Below are positions 25,914 through 39,100 of a stretch of DNA of 64,000 nucleotides, piece after piece (position 1 is the first letter of the stretch; each line of letters starts with the position of its first letter). The stretch is from Laguncularia racemosa (taxonomy: Eukaryota > Streptophyta > Magnoliopsida > Myrtales > Combretaceae). A program made the position numbers and the translations under genes. The notes below the pieces were generated by a model that was not told where the DNA came from, made no database searches, and was given only the letters and a program-made list of their open reading frames with translations. Location of the stretch: the NCBI GenBank assembly GCA_037954665.1, contig JBBMOL010000013.1:9052001-9116000 (forward strand). The letters are read 5' to 3'.

Positions 25914-28900
25914 TCAAATTATTCTATGTAGATATAAGATTTGATTTGATTGGCTAAGGATAGGGTATCTAAGTCTTGCTTTGTTGCGCACTCTCCAAAT
26001 GCAGTATACCGTGGCTGCAAGGCTCGCTCTCCAAGTCTGGTGTTGTTTGGCATTAGACTGGTTTGTTGCTAGTAGGACTCGTTTGGCTCCCTGCCAATCC
26101 TTATAGGAAGGGGGGCAATTGGCCATATCACTCACTGTCAGCCATATTCGGGATAAGTATTAGCACCCAAAGAATAGGTGGGAGTGGTCCTCGTCTTCTT
26201 GTTGGCATAAGTAGCATGTGGAGGATGTGGTTAGTCCCCATGTGGTCAGCTTATCGAGTGTAGATAATTTTTCCAACCAGGCAAGCTATAATATGAAGGA
26301 GTGCCTTGGTATGGTAGTTTTGTTCCATACAACTTGATACCATGGTACTGTTGGTCCAACTGGATTGAGGAAGAAATAGCCACTTTTGATGTTGTATTCC
26401 CCTGCAGTCGTGTGAATCCATTAGAGTTGGTCGGAAGTGTGATGATTGGGTTTGATATGCACGGGAATGTTGATATCTGACCATGGTGGATGGTTTGGTA
26501 GCCACCATGTGTTGTTTTCCTCCAAAGAGCATAATTTTGCCGTTATTGGAATCCAGAGTTCCCGATCTGTCTTGGAGAGAATAAGGTGTCCAGAGGACCC
26601 ATGGGTAACCAAAAGTCAGTCCAAATAGAGATTGTTAGGCCATCTCCCACTTTCCATTGAAATCTATTTCGCACTAAAGGTCTAAGCTTTAGGAGTTTCT
26701 TCCAAGACCAAGAACATACGGCTGGGGCTTGCGTTGTCCAGAAACTTCTACCTTTTAACAATGTCGAGTGTAACCATTCAGGCCATTGACTACGCTGACC
26801 GCTCCTGCATAGGTGCCAGATGTGCTTGATTTGTAGGGCCTTATTCCAATGATGAAGGTTAGGAATCCCCAGACCCCCACATTTGATTGGCTTACAAACC
26901 TCTTCCCATCTGACTTTGGCTTTGGTTCCTGTATGAGGATTTCCACTCCAAAGGAAGTTCCCGATTAGCTGCTCTACCTTTGTGATTATCTTCTTGGGAA
27001 GAAGGAATACTGAGCTCCAGAAGACCTGCATAGAAAATAAGACTGATCGAACTAGCTGAAGGCGACCAGCATATGATAAGAATTTCGCTGTCCACAAGGT
27101 GATGCGAGCTGTGATTCGGTCAACTAAGATGTCACAGTCCTCCATTTTGAGTTTGGTGGAGAGGAGTGGGACGCCAAGATATCTTATTGGAAGAGAGCCT
27201 TCTTGGAACTGTGTGATTTGTAGGATGCTTTGTTTATCCCTGGAGGGGACGTTGGAGAAGAATATGGAACTCTTGGAACTGTTGGCTGTTAGACCTGAGA
27301 GTGCTTGAAATTGTTGGAGAGTGTCTCTGATCAGGGTTTAGATTGTACATTTCCTTTGGCAAATATGAGTAGGTCATCCGCGAAGCAAAGGTGATTGAGG
27401 CGTTCCGGCTTACATCTCCAGTGAGGGGAGAATGTTGGGTTGGATAGGAGCCATCGGAGAGAGGTGGAGAGGATTTCCATGCCTATAACGAATAAGTACG
27501 AGGAAATAGGATCCCCCTGTCTGAGACATCGCATGCTTGAGAAGTAGCCTGCCAGTTCCCCGTTGATATTGATTGAGAATTTTGTAGTTGATAAGCACTG
27601 CTTTATGAGTCTGCAAAAGTGTAGAGGGAATTGCATGGTTCTCAATACTTCAATTATAAAGTCCCACCGTATGGTATCGTAGGCTTTCTGGAGGTCGACC
27701 TTTAGAGTGCAACGGGGCGCTCCTTTTTGTATCTGGTAACCTGCCATTAATTCCTAGGCAATGAGGATGTTATTTGTGATCTTTCGTCCAAGGATGAATG
27801 CAGCTAGTACATGTAAGACCTTCTTGAGGCGGGCAGCTAAGATCTTTGACACTGCTTTATAAAGCACGTTGCAACATGCTATGGGTCTAAAGTCCCCCAT
27901 ACTGGTTGGGTTGGGGATTTTGGGAACCAATGTGAGTATGGTGGAGTTTATTTCTTTGAGAAGATGTCCCGATAGGAGGAACTCCCTGATTGCAATGGTA
28001 AGATCCTTGCCTATTATTCCCCATATTTCCTTGAAGAAGAGAGTTGTGTATCCATCCAGACCTGAGGCTTTCTCATTTGCTTGGGAGAAAAATCCCCATC
28101 TGATTTCCTCATCCGTATAAGGTGCAAGCAGCTCTTCGCATTGTTGCGCATTGAGCTTCCATGTCACAAGGCTGGCTATGTCCTTTATATTGAGTGGTGG
28201 ACATGCTTTGTTATAGATCTATTGAAAGTATTCGACCGCTAGATGCTTGACCTGTTCGCTGCCAATTGCTTCACTTCCATCCTCCCGGCCGATTTGGAAG
28301 ATGTGACTCCTGTTATGGAGGTTTCGCATGGATTTATGGAAGGAGGAGGTATTCTTGTCTCCGATTTTCAGCCATTTTACTCTTGATTTCTGCTTGTAGA
28401 AGTCCTCTTCAGCTTTCCTCAGTAGGTAGTACTCCTTGAAGGCTGATCTTTCGGCCTCCATCTGGGATACATTGCGGCTGCTGTGGATGTTGGACTGCAG
28501 CTGAAGGAGTGTTTGCTTAGCTTCTTTGACTCGGTTTAACAGGTCTGAGTAATTGGTGTGGTTGAGCTGTCGCAGCTTTCCCTTGATTAGCTTAAGCTTA
28601 CTTACTACTTGATACATTTTGGAACCTACTGTCTTGGTGCTCCACACTCTTGAGATTATATCATTGAAATCTGCATAATGAATCCAGTAATTGAAGAATT
28701 TGAAGGGTGTCTTCCTTACCTGCTGTGTAGGCTGTATGTGTGTGACGGATAGGGAATGATCTGATAAGATGGGAGGTAGGAACTTGGCTTGGGAGCTAGG
28801 GAAGGTTTGCATCCAGCTTTGGTTGACTAGGACGCGATCAAGCTTCCTCAGGATGGGGTTGTTGGCTTGTCGATTGGTCCATGTAAAGAAGTCGCCCCCA

Positions 28901-29430
28901 TATCTTAAGTCCTCCAATTTGGTTTTGGCCATGCAGTCCTGGAATTCCGCCATGGCGAAAGTTATTCGCCCCCGACCACCTTGCTTTCGAGAAGGGGATT
29001 TGGTTATGTTAAAATCCCCAAGGACCAGCCACGAGGTGGTGGTGTGTGTGAGGGAAAGTTCTTCCAATTGTGTCCAGAGATCCCTTCTATCGTTGTTAGT
29101 GTTTGCACCGTAGATGAATGTGATGCTAAGGCTAATATTGAGGCTACGATGAGTTGCAATGCAATGTGATAGTTGGGCTCTTTCTATAACAATATGGATA
29201 TTCCACACTCTCGGTTGCCAAGCTACCCAAATTCGCTTGGGTGCTTCTCGGTTGATAGCTACTTGCCAATTTTGTCCCATTCGCTGCTTTACTAATGTTT
29301 CACTGTTGGTGTTCACTCTAGTTTCCAATATCCCCATTAGGGATATCCTATTATTGTCACACTCTTTTGTTAATTCTGCCATTTTGAGAGGGTCGTTTAA
29401 CCCTCTTATGTTCCAAGCCGCTATGTTCAT
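25914..29430 (-). pseudogene. LINE 1 ORF2: endonuclease, reverse transcriptase, zf-RVT; broken
   Basis: It begins at the ATG ending at 29430 with MNIAAWNIRGLNDPLKMAEL, the N-terminus of an APE-like endonuclease. A 403-codon open stretch includes LVLGDFNITKSPSRKQGG and ILSDHSLSVTHI. RT follows with DFRPIACCNVLYKAVSKILA near 27.9 kb, LKVDLQKAYDTIRWDF near 27.7 kb and the catalytic FADDLLIFAKGN near 27.37 kb. A zf-RVT region lies near 26.3-26.0 kb (the WLPMGPLDTLF stretch precedes it). Stops near 28217 and 27750 and frameshifts near 27.3 kb and 26.5 kb break it. Many antisense open frames here are shadows. Confidence 0.88.
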
Positions 29431-29469
29431 TGATAAGATAAGAGTGTGACGATGGATTCCTAGTGGAGC

Positions 29470-31110
29470 TAGGTGAAGGAGCGGCGCCTCTTCCTCTGTT
29501 TCTTCTTGTGTTTTCCAGAGGAATTGGAGCCTTTGTTTCCCTTGTAGGAGCTCGCTGTTGGCTTGGAAGCTACGTGCAGCAGTTTGGACAAGGGAGTGTT
29601 CTCATAATTACTGTCCTCGCTGTCTTCTTGTGGAGCTGTGGAGTTTGCTTCATTGTTTGAAGTAATGTTACGAGGTGGGCATTCTGGTATGGGAGGTTCC
29701 GTGCTGATGGATGGGCAGGTTTGGGATACCTGCTTGTGGGCTTCTGCTGTCTCCGTGTGCTTAAGGTCTGGGTTAGAAGCCTGGTAGTGGTTGTGGTTGG
29801 TAGCGTGTTTGGTGTGAGCTGGGTTGGAAGTCTTGCTATCTTGGGTTGTGTTTGGAATAGGACAGTTACTGCTAGGAGGAGGGTGATTTCCGCCAGAAGT
29901 GTGTGTTTGGGTGGTGGGGTTAGTTGGTTTGTTCTGTGTGGCTGTATCGATATTAAGAGGTTGAGTTGCAGCTGCGGTTGGGTCAGAAGGGGTTGTCTTT
30001 GGGGGAACGGTGATGGCTGGGCATCTGTGTCCAAATACTTAGCATTTTTTGCAGTGGGGAGGGATCCATTGATAGTCTACGTCAATGAAGGCCACTGATC
30101 CATCAGCTTTCTCTACCTCGATCCGCTTCACCAGGTCCTTCTTTCCATCCAGTTCGACCAAGACGCGAGCTTGATTGGGGTCTAGAGGTTGTAAGTGTAT
30201 CAGCCTTTAAAGGGAGACCTACTGCGCTTGCAATATGGCTTAGACCTTCCGCAGATAAGAGCTCGCATGGTATACGGTTAAGTGTGACCGGAACGTGTGT
30301 TGGTTGAGGTTTGTCCAACCTCATTCCTTTCCTCCACCGTTGAATGATGAGAAAACACTTGGAGAAGAACCATACCTTCTGTAGGATGGGAGTTAGGTCC
30401 TTGTTTCTTTCGAACTGGAAGTAGTAAAATCCTTCAGGGCTGGCCAGAATGCCTTGGAGTCCGAAGTCCTTCCAAAGCTTAGTGGCTATCGCATGAACAA
30501 GGGTATAGGGCATTTTCCGACCAATGAAATATCCTACTAGTGTGGACTCCCAATAGGTGGCTCCCTCATCCTCTACGGATTGAGGTATTCTGACCTTGGG
30601 AATGCTAGACGAGGTGTTTGGTGGGATAAATCGGAGTTGGAACTCTGGAGGGGGTGGGGTTGTTCCTTGGCAGCAGGCAGAGGCGTAGGATAGCGGTTGT
30701 TTCGGAGGTACGAGGTGGTTGTTTTCCGGTCGTAGTTGGTCGGAAAAGGAGCGTTTTTTATTGTGTTCAGGTTCCAATGTGTTTTTGCCGTTAAGGGAAT
30801 GGCTTTGGGAGTGAAGTGGGTCAGAGTTTGATAAAAGGACGTTGTGAGAGACTTTTTGGGCAGATAGTGTTGCAGGTGTGCAGGCTGCAGCAAGGGTGTG
30901 GGTCTCCAAGCATGCCATTTTGGGAAAGCTAGCTGTGACTTTTCCAAATGCTTGAAAAGTTGTTGTATCCTTTTCCTTATTGGGACGCCTTGGGCTTGAG
31001 GCCACTTTTTGGTTGTCCGGTGGACTATGAGGGTGATGGTTGACACCCTGGGTGCTCCGGTGAACGGACGAACTTCCTGACTGTCCGTAAGGGGGAACTT
31101 CTGGCTGCAT
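29470..31110 (-). pseudogene. LINE 1 ORF1: DUF4283 RNA-binding protein with zinc knuckle; broken
   Basis: It begins at the ATG ending at 31110 (MQPEVPPYGQSG). A low-complexity N-terminus is followed by the DUF4283-type domain (YWESTLVGYFIGRKMPYTLV, IQRWRKGMRLDKPQPTHVPV, CELLSAEGLSHIASAVGLPL). A frameshift near 30190 leads to the continuation VLVELDGKKDLVKRIEVE-like sequence and a knuckle PPHCKKC, stop, VFGHRC near 30.05 kb. The C-terminus is Ser/Thr/Pro-rich, ending in a basic KHKKKQRKRR stretch near 29.49 kb. This protein would coat LINE RNA; here the frame is broken. Confidence 0.8.
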
Positions 31111-31269
31111 TTGATCGGTGATGGGCGAAGAAGGAGGGTGTTTGGATATTTCCTAGTTCTAATGGTGTGTGTGATGTAACCTAAAGGAAGTGGTCCTCTA
31201 GGGGGGTAGAGAGAGGAGAGAGCATTTTCTCACTCTAAGAATAAATGGTCCCCTTTCTAGCTTCACTAC

Positions 31270-31951
31270 TTATTCTAGGTACTTAGGAAGTCAAGGCTTC
31301 GAATTCTTCCAAATAATGAGCTATAGAAGCTACTTGCTTATGCGTAGAGAGGCACTCATATGGATTATTCAAAAATTGGCCTCCATACCTCAACATTAAC
31401 TCTTGTTTAAACATTTGCTACTCTAATTGCGCAAATCTTCTTTTCAACATTTTAAACCAATAGATAGTCTTTCCATGCATAAACATGCTCACAACAGCTA
31501 CCTTTGGTTCCTCTTCAACCTGATTAGCCTAAAAAATTTGTTCAACCAAAGTAAGCCATTACACTGAGTCCAAGCCTTCAAAACATGGTAAATTCACTAT
31601 ACTTGCTATTGCGCTCTTTTCTTCATTCTTGACTAATTGATCCGAATTAGAATGTGTTGTTCCTTGAGATTCTATCCTTGTTTGCGAGCTAGAAACTTGT
31701 TCCTTACCTCAAATGGATTTTTATCAATCTATCCACAAATCATGGAGCATAGTTTCTAGATTGGACATCCGAGAATTTATATCAGTAAGCCAATCATCAT
31801 TACAGGTCGATCTCTTCTCCAAAGAAGCTATCTGATCTTGTAACTCCAAAATTCCACCACCATTCTCCTTGATTCCACAAAGCTTGCTACTAATTAGTTT
31901 CACGTCCTTCTCCACTTACTCAACTCTTGCTTCCATTCTGGTCATTGTCAT
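31270..31951 (-). pseudogene. gypsy 1 gag, N-terminal part, broken
   Basis: From an ATG ending at 31951 (MTMTRMEARVE, stop), a coiled-coil-like stretch follows (GGILELQDQIASLEKRST). The retrotransposon gag core follows (VNLPCFEGLDSV, stop, W and MFMHGKTIYWFKMLKRRFAQ), ending YLEEFEALTS at the LINE 1 insertion. At least four stops interrupt it. It is continued by 25655-25773 and then by the part left of gypsy 2. Confidence 0.75.
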
Positions 31952-32069
31952 CCAATCAAACACACCTTAGCTAATTCCATAATCAACAGATATCTCAATT
32001 GATCAAGTAAATTTTTCACAATCAAGTTTTCTTCCTCACTTAATATGTTTCCCACAGGTGGCACCAAAT

Positions 32070-32611
32070 TGGAACATCCGAAGGTCCACAATCACTTAAA
32101 GAACACACACAACTACGCACAATAGAAGATCTACTCTAATTGAGTAAAAGATTACTTGGAACAGTAACTTGAACCAAGCCAACAATCTCCCTTTCACTCA
32201 GTTTCTAGAGTTTTTCTCTCTCTTACCAGATTGGATTTTGCATAACAAACTTTCTAACTCCCTCCTTTTTTCCACTCTTCTACCTATTTATATAATAGGT
32301 GGAGCAATTATCAAAAATACCCCTCCCACAAAATACTAAACCATTTGCACACACATACAGATGACACCCCATATACCCAACTCCACATATATCACACATA
32401 CGACTAGAGCACACAACACCCAAACATAGCACTTACAACACATGCTATCATCACGACACATAGCACTCGTACTACACACTCACACCATCAACACATATCA
32501 TACATAACACAACACACACCCACTACACAACAAATAGAACTACTTTAATGAGGCAAATGCCTTTCATAAACTTTAAGTAAAGGCTTACAAAGACATGGTC
32601 TCATTACAACA
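32070..32611 (-). repeat. 5' LTR of gypsy 1
   Basis: A 542-bp direct repeat of 15414-16501. On the + strand it runs from TGGAACATCCG to CATTACAACA. The adjoining inner sequence at 32051-32069 would hold the primer site (TTTGGTGCCACC on the - strand), which resembles plant gypsy primer sites only loosely. It serves as the uninterrupted reference for the hAT insertion in the other LTR. Confidence 0.88.
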
Positions 32612-33189
32612 GCTAAGTAAGATTATAGTATCAAGTTGACTGTCAAGCCTTGTTAGAAATATTCATCATAAAATAAAAAATTATTATTAGCTGAAAGACA
32701 AATGACCACACTTAAAACTAAAACATCTCAGCACACTACATTAATTAGCTTTGTTTCATCTCGTCAGTCTTCAAAGAGATTCAACTTCCGTAGCATGAAT
32801 TTCTATATATCAAATAAAATCAGACCCGGCTTAAAGTCTGAACAAGCTGCTGCTGTTTTATGGATTCCCTATCTGACGTGCAAAGGTTAGAAAGATAGTA
32901 ATCATCTACTTCTAGACCAATTGTTAGTATATATGTAACATCCACATCAAGACCATTTATTCTACATCTTCTTAAAACCTCATTATTGAGAACATTAAGC
33001 AATATACACCTAATGCAAAAGCAATTATTGGGATGACAAACTAAGACCAGATTTGCATTAAAATGCCAATGGAAATTCCTTATTATGGCAGCTGTTGACT
33101 ACTTCGGAGAATGTTAATAAAGATCAAACAACCTTTACCACATAGCACGTAAGAAAAGCAGAATGCGGTGATATTATGCAAACCGTTTT
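32612..33189. other. 3' flank of the NAGLU gene
   Basis: About 580 bp of AT-rich sequence between the gypsy 1 LTR and the NAGLU stop codon. It should hold the NAGLU 3' UTR and polyadenylation site (transcribed on the - strand). I see no other gene or repeat here. Confidence 0.6.
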
Positions 33190-36100
33190 CTAACTTAAGT
33201 ATTTCTTGAACAATGATTTAGCTATTTCAAAGGCTTCTCCTCTTGCCTTTGCAGGGTATTTTCCAATTTCTGATTGCCATTTGTTTGAGTATGATATCCA
33301 TTCCTTTCTCCATTCTTCCAACTCGAAATTCTTGTTTTCTTTCAAGCTTTTTGATAAATAACTGAAATAAGTTGAGGCACGTGGCAGGTAATAGTCTTCC
33401 AATAAACCACTCCAAAATTTATTTGCTGAACCAAAAGAAGTTAGATAAGCAGTCCATAATCTCTCCTTACACAAAAAAGGCAAACCAATAAAGCTAATGA
33501 AGCTGGTATTCTAGATTACCGTAATCATGAAGCTTGCTCTGAGTAGTTTGATTGTTATCAAACCACATTGTGACTTGTGTTCTTGCATTCCACTCATACT
33601 GAAGAAAATTCAAAAAACATATTAAATCATGGAGATGTAATTATGTGCAATGCAAAAGTCAGCTTGGTCCAACTGTTTAACATTTATAAAGAATTACAGA
33701 GAAAGTCCAGAGCAGATAAGACGGTGCTACAAAGAGATGGCCCAAAAGATAGGATATTATGGTCGTATATGTTGTGATACCTAAAAAAGAGACAATCATA
33801 AATTTTTGCCAGCACAACCGCACAAAAACAACAATTATGTTTCCTCACCACCTGGTAAAATGAGGTTCATATACAGGACTCAGTTTTATGGGTAAAGAAA
33901 CTAAGGGTGAAACACAACAATTTCTATGTTGGTCACTCAGCTTATTAGAGTTTTTATCCAAGCATGCTTGCTACCTGGGTTTCAGAAGAATGCAGTGCAC
34001 TTTTCCAGTATCTCACTAATTCAAAAACAATACTTCTTTGTGCTACTGGAGGGAACATTTCCTTTTCCACTCTGTTATTGCACCATAAGAAAAAAAATGT
34101 TGAAGAAGGATTCCATCTAACCTGCTTCATCTCAATTGGGTTGGCTGCTAGCATTTTTGCACTTTCAAGCCATATACCAAGTAAAAAATTATCATCAGAT
34201 GCAAGTAGCATATCAATATCCTTGACAAGTTGAAGAAATTTTTGGCTGTGAAGATGCAAAGCCTTAGCATCCTTCTGACGAAAAGCAATCACAGCATCCA
34301 GATAAACTTGGTTAGCAAGCTTTGACAATACTTGCCGTGTCAGGTCCACCAAATCATACCTGAAATGATCATTCAGAAAATAATTGTTTTGTTCTGCAGC
34401 ACGGTTCTCCCTAAAAAATGCAAACTCTTAATTTTCTTGTAAAAGAATATTTATATTAAGGATTCTTGACTTAAAGGGCATTATTTTATTGACTGCACAA
34501 CTTTCAATTATTCAATCAACTGCAAAAACATTTCAAAAATGCAACTGAAGTTGAATTACTTGTACTGTCAAGCTTTTCATGATTAAATATATAATTATGG
34601 GAAATTGCAAGGATTTTTTTTTCTCAAAACTAATTTGCTTTCCTTCTTTTTAAACCTAGACTAGAAACATAGCTGGCTTATTTCATATACTTAGGTGTGA
34701 CTTTCTGGCAAATTTAAGGGTAAAATATTTTGCATCAAAACAATCAAGTATGGATAACATGCCTTTTATTAGATGGTGATGAAGATGCACCGCAAGAAGC
34801 ATGATAAAATTATACGTGGTTCTTATTGACTTTGAAAAGGATGCTCAAAAGTATATTGTGAAGAGTATTGACTAAGAAAGATGTGCACCAAATATATTAA
34901 AACAATACATGATATTCATGATAATCACTAACATTACAATGAATAAAGAGATGATAGATTCTTTCATTTTTCATATAGGGTTCTTATTTTTCTTTTGGAT
35001 AAAGGTCAGATATATATAGGTTCTTATTGACTTTAGAAAGGTTACAATGAATTGTTTAAAAGTACTTAACAAGAGTATGAAGTAAGAAGATGTATGACAA
35101 GTTAGGGTTGAGCATCAGGATCTCAGACCATGCAAGATTCAACAACTTCCTAGGTAGGTATTAGATTGTATAGGGTTCCAATTCCAAAATTTCAAAAACT
35201 ACATCCACATCTTAAACCTACCCTAGAATCTCCCTAGAATGTGAATCACACACATTACAAGTTCTAGGTTATAGGGTGTCTATAATTACTCAATATATGC
35301 AAGCTAGCATATACCACCCCAATAATATAATGCCAATAAATATAATATAATATAATTTGACAAATAAAATGAAAAAATCCACCCTAGATGGTGCAACTTA
35401 CATCCCACTATTTTAGGGTAATACTCAGGCAGTAAAGCTCATGTCATATTTTCCACTAATGTAGGTAGAATTCTAACTTTATTGTTTTTTGTTGTTATCC
35501 TGTATTTTCTATCAAAATTCGTTATGTTTGCATTTGTTGTCATTTATCTTTAAAAATGACGCTGGTTTGTAAATTGAATATCATGATTTTGGAAATAAAT
35601 GGTTATAATATTTTGAATTAAAAAAAGGTAAAAAATTTCACAGTTCCTCATAGAATCCTAAAACCTGTAGATTTTACAAGCTACAGCTTCCAAAGTGATT
35701 TTAAGGAGTCATACCATAAGTTTTTGGTTCTAACTTTTTGAAACATGCATTCATAAGCTAGGGTATAGGGTGAGGGTTCCTTACCTATCCCGCTTAAACC
35801 TGCTCACCCATGATGCATTTATTAAAGCTATCTTGACAGATACCTCAGGATAGGGACTAGCATTATAACGCACAGAGAGATGGTAATCTGTTTTCTAGTT
35901 ACAAATCAATGACCCAGTTTTAAATCATTATCTTTTTTTCCTAAGAAATTGATGAGCTTATTAAACACATCAATAGACAGCTTCTTAGGCCTGTCTGTTT
36001 TGAATCAAAACACTTGCCTGTGGAAAACATTTTCGGCAAAGCGTTTTCCTGTTTGGTTGCTTTCACAGAAATGTGGCTCAAAAGAATTTTTCTTGCTTCT

Positions 36101-39100
36101 CGCATTTTACATAATCTATTTACTATAAATAAAAAGAGACTTAGGGCAATACGTGTCACATCAAAAAGAGGAGAGAGGAGAGAAAGAAAAAGAGAGAGAG
36201 AGAACGGAGAGGGAACGAGGAACGCCGGGAGAGAGTGAGAGAGGGAGTAGGGGATCGGGGGGAGAGCAATTAAAATAATTAAAAAGAGATTGAAATAATA
36301 CTAATGGACAACTAACCCGCATAACAGAATTTATAACATACTAAATAAGTTATTTAAACTATGTGTACAATTGATGATTTTAAGAGAGAAAAAGCTGCGT
36401 AAACATTATGGAAAGTGTGTTGTAAATTTTTTTTTTTTTTAAAAAAAAAAAGGAACAAAATAACACACTAAAAATATGCTAATAGAAATTAATTTGTTTT
36501 ATTGAAGAAGTCATCATTTGTATACAAAATTAATTAAAAATTATATTAATCAAGGAAGGATATAAAAAGCAAGGATTTGTGGTAATAGTTTGTTCAATAA
36601 ATAAATAATATGAGAAGACGGAGATTTGTGATAATAGCATAGATATATATAATAATAAATAACCTGAGAAGACGAAGATGAGAAAAAAAGATGCCCCATA
36701 ATGGAGAGTTTAGTGATATGTAATTCGTGGTATTGGTCTATCCAAGCTAAGAATGGAAAAAAGAAAAAAAGAAAAAGAACGAAAGAAGAGTCTGAGTAAA
36801 AGAGAGAGAGAGCTGCCTTAATATATTAGATACTATTGAGAAGTTCCCCATCAAACAACATTTATCTTGTTCATTATGGTTTACTCAAAATGGAAAGTTT
36901 TATGAATACGTATTGTTTTATTTTAACCATGTCAAACAACAACAGATGTCTTAAGATGCGGATCTTTAGACAAGATTTTCTACTTATGTTAACACTAAGA
37001 CCAACTAGTCTAGCGTTATACTAAAATGAGGTCACAATCAGAGTGGAAAAGAGAGATTTTGGATCTATAACTTGATAACAACTTTCAGTAAATAGTGAAA
37101 GAATTTTGAGTTAAGTTCAAAACACAGAATGATACAAACCCTAGAATTCACCAACCATTATTAAGGGTTTATAAGAGAAGGATGGAGTAGTGTAGTGGTG
37201 GATGTGTTTGTGTGTGAGGTGTGGCGTTAGTTGTGTTGTGCTGCTCTGGTGTGTGGTTATGTGCTGTGTTTTGATGGTGTGTTGTGGGTGTAGTCGTGTT
37301 GCTGTGAAGTGTCGAGTGTCAAATGTTGTTGTAAAGAGGTACGATAGTGGAGTATGCTGAAGTCTATAAGAAACAGAAAAACAAGGTTTATTAAAGAAAT
37401 ATTAAGTGGGTGGCATTTCAGCAAATAAAGGCCAGCGGCAGTTTGGTAAATAAAGCAACAAGGTTTTAATATAATTAGAAAGGAGAACAGAGAAGAGCAG
37501 GAAGCGATGAAACCAAAAGAAAATATCAATACACCATAGCCGAGTACTTTCAAAGTTAGGAAGTGGATGCTCTAAACAAATTCCTTTTGCTCGGAGTTAA
37601 TCTCCTGAGGTTTGTTATTTGATTCTTTGATTGCATTTCTTCCATTCTTTAATTCGACACTCAAATTGCTCTCATCAATAAACCTAAAGTCACAGCACAG
37701 AAACTGTCATCAAAATAGTTTAGTTCTTCGCCTGAATTCTTGCCATTTGACTCAACAAACTTAAGTAGGTAGAACATGCACAGTAGGACTCCAGTAGGAG
37801 AGAAACTGGAGTTGCTTTCTGAATAAACCAAAGAAAGACCATTCAAATAATTTGCAATAAGGTGAAATTTTTTTAGGCAATGAAAGGGACCTCAGTCAAA
37901 CTGCTATTGTATGCTGAATTTATCAGACAGGAAAACTTTTTAAGTTTTGATGAAGTAGCAGAAGGAAGCATTGATACTTAAAAAAGAAACATGATTTTCA
38001 TTTGCTCCAACAGGCAGTTCATGCTCTAAGATATCAGTTTTCTGGATAGGGTTTTTTTTTTTTTAATTGAATTTTTCATTTTACCATTCCACATATTTGT
38101 TCTTGTGTGGGCTAAGCCACCCTTCATCTTGGTTTGTCCCGCAATTTTGAACAAAAGCTAAATAATTTTAAGCTGACAATCTAAAGGGTCTCAAAGTTTA
38201 CCTATAAGTTAGACTTCCTGCAAGATCACTTCCTCCATCAATAAACAGTCGCAGTGCATTGATTAAATCCACAGTAGAATACCATAGATGAGCCTCAGGT
38301 AACTTGGAGCTTGTTGCCTGGAATAAGAACCTTCCTTCTCGTGTTAGTTCTAGGGAAATTTGCAGCTTCTCTTGTTTTGTATTAATAGATCCAAAGCTTG
38401 ATGATGGATCCCAATCTGGAAATTTCACTATAAAGTCTGTGTTATGATCCTGCATAAGAAGAAAATGGAGGAAGCATTTATGAGAGCTCACTGGCTAACA
38501 GCTTCATTGTTGTAAAGGATGTAATAAGAAAATTAAATATAGAGCAGATGCACTAAAACAATATGACAAGGCTACAGCGTATCATTAATTTCATAAAACT
38601 ATGACCAGTGAAATAGCAGACATTGATGAAAGTGACTTGCAGAAGGATGTAAAATCTATTATATAGAACCCTTTCATTAGACTATAATGTAACTGAAGAA
38701 GACTCATGCAATGTGCACTATTTTCCAATAACATACAGCAATTCCATCTGTGCAATTGTAAATTGTGTGATGAAGAATTTCCCATGCTGCTTCAATCTGA
38801 CTAACTGCTTTACCATAGCGTCTCCAAGAGTAAGTTTTCAGCCACTCCTACAAAAGTAACAAATTCAGGCCCAATTATCAATCAAATAATATTGAAGTAC
38901 AACATACTGACAAGATAATTATTAACTAACAACACATATATTAAGACATCATATCAAGTACAGTGCAAGCAATACATTATATCAAGAAACACTATTTCAT
39001 CAGCATTTTCACCTTTCTCCTCTTAAGATTTGATGTACACATAATACTATAACAATAATTAGGTAAAATGCTAGTTAATGTTACACTTTGCTTTCCCAAG

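Larger units (their letters stand above)
25774..31269 (-). mobile_element. LINE retrotransposon (LINE 1), near full length, broken frames
   Basis: An L1-type plant LINE on the - strand, inserted in gypsy 1 gag. The T-run at 25771-25776 on the + strand is the complement of its A-rich 3' end. ORF1 and ORF2 lie in order from about 31110 to 25914. The flanks TCATTTGAGGTACTT (25759-25773) and TTATTCTAGGTACTT (31270-31284) match at 12 of 15 bases and are the probable diverged target-site duplication. The 5' end shares GAGAGGAGAG(AG)CATTTTC with LINE 2, supporting a nearly complete 5' end. Confidence 0.88.
15414..32611 (-). mobile_element. Ty3/gypsy retrotransposon (gypsy 1), degenerate, with nested insertions
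   Basis: A - strand LTR element with 3' LTR at 15414-16501 and 5' LTR at 32070-32611. Internal domains appear in - strand order gag, zinc knuckle, protease, RT, RNase H, integrase and a chromodomain-like tail. A polypurine tract (AAGAGGGGGG on the - strand) sits beside the 3' LTR at 16502-16510. Three insertions lie inside: a hAT-like element in the 3' LTR, gypsy 2 at 20150-25654 and LINE 1 at about 25774-31269. Without them the element would be about 5.6 kb. The domain order (RT before integrase) fixes the superfamily. No matching target-site duplication is visible (ATACA on the left, GCTAA on the right), so one flank may be rearranged. Confidence 0.88.

Noticed and set aside
27869..30098. 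Many + strand open frames across 25.7-31.2 kb, for example at 28769-29113 and 29721-30098
   Set aside because: They are antisense shadows of the LINE 1 ORFs on the - strand, which show real endonuclease, RT and DUF4283 motifs.
33436..33483. ATG of an open frame that includes the last NAGLU exon (MPFLCKERLWTAY...)
   Set aside because: This part is intron. The acceptor TTGGTTCAG before 33425 joins the exon in frame with family sequence, so the upstream ATG is not a start.
35985..36060. Sequence resembling the end of a small DNA transposon in a NAGLU intron
   Set aside because: No paired inverted end or target-site duplication could be located.
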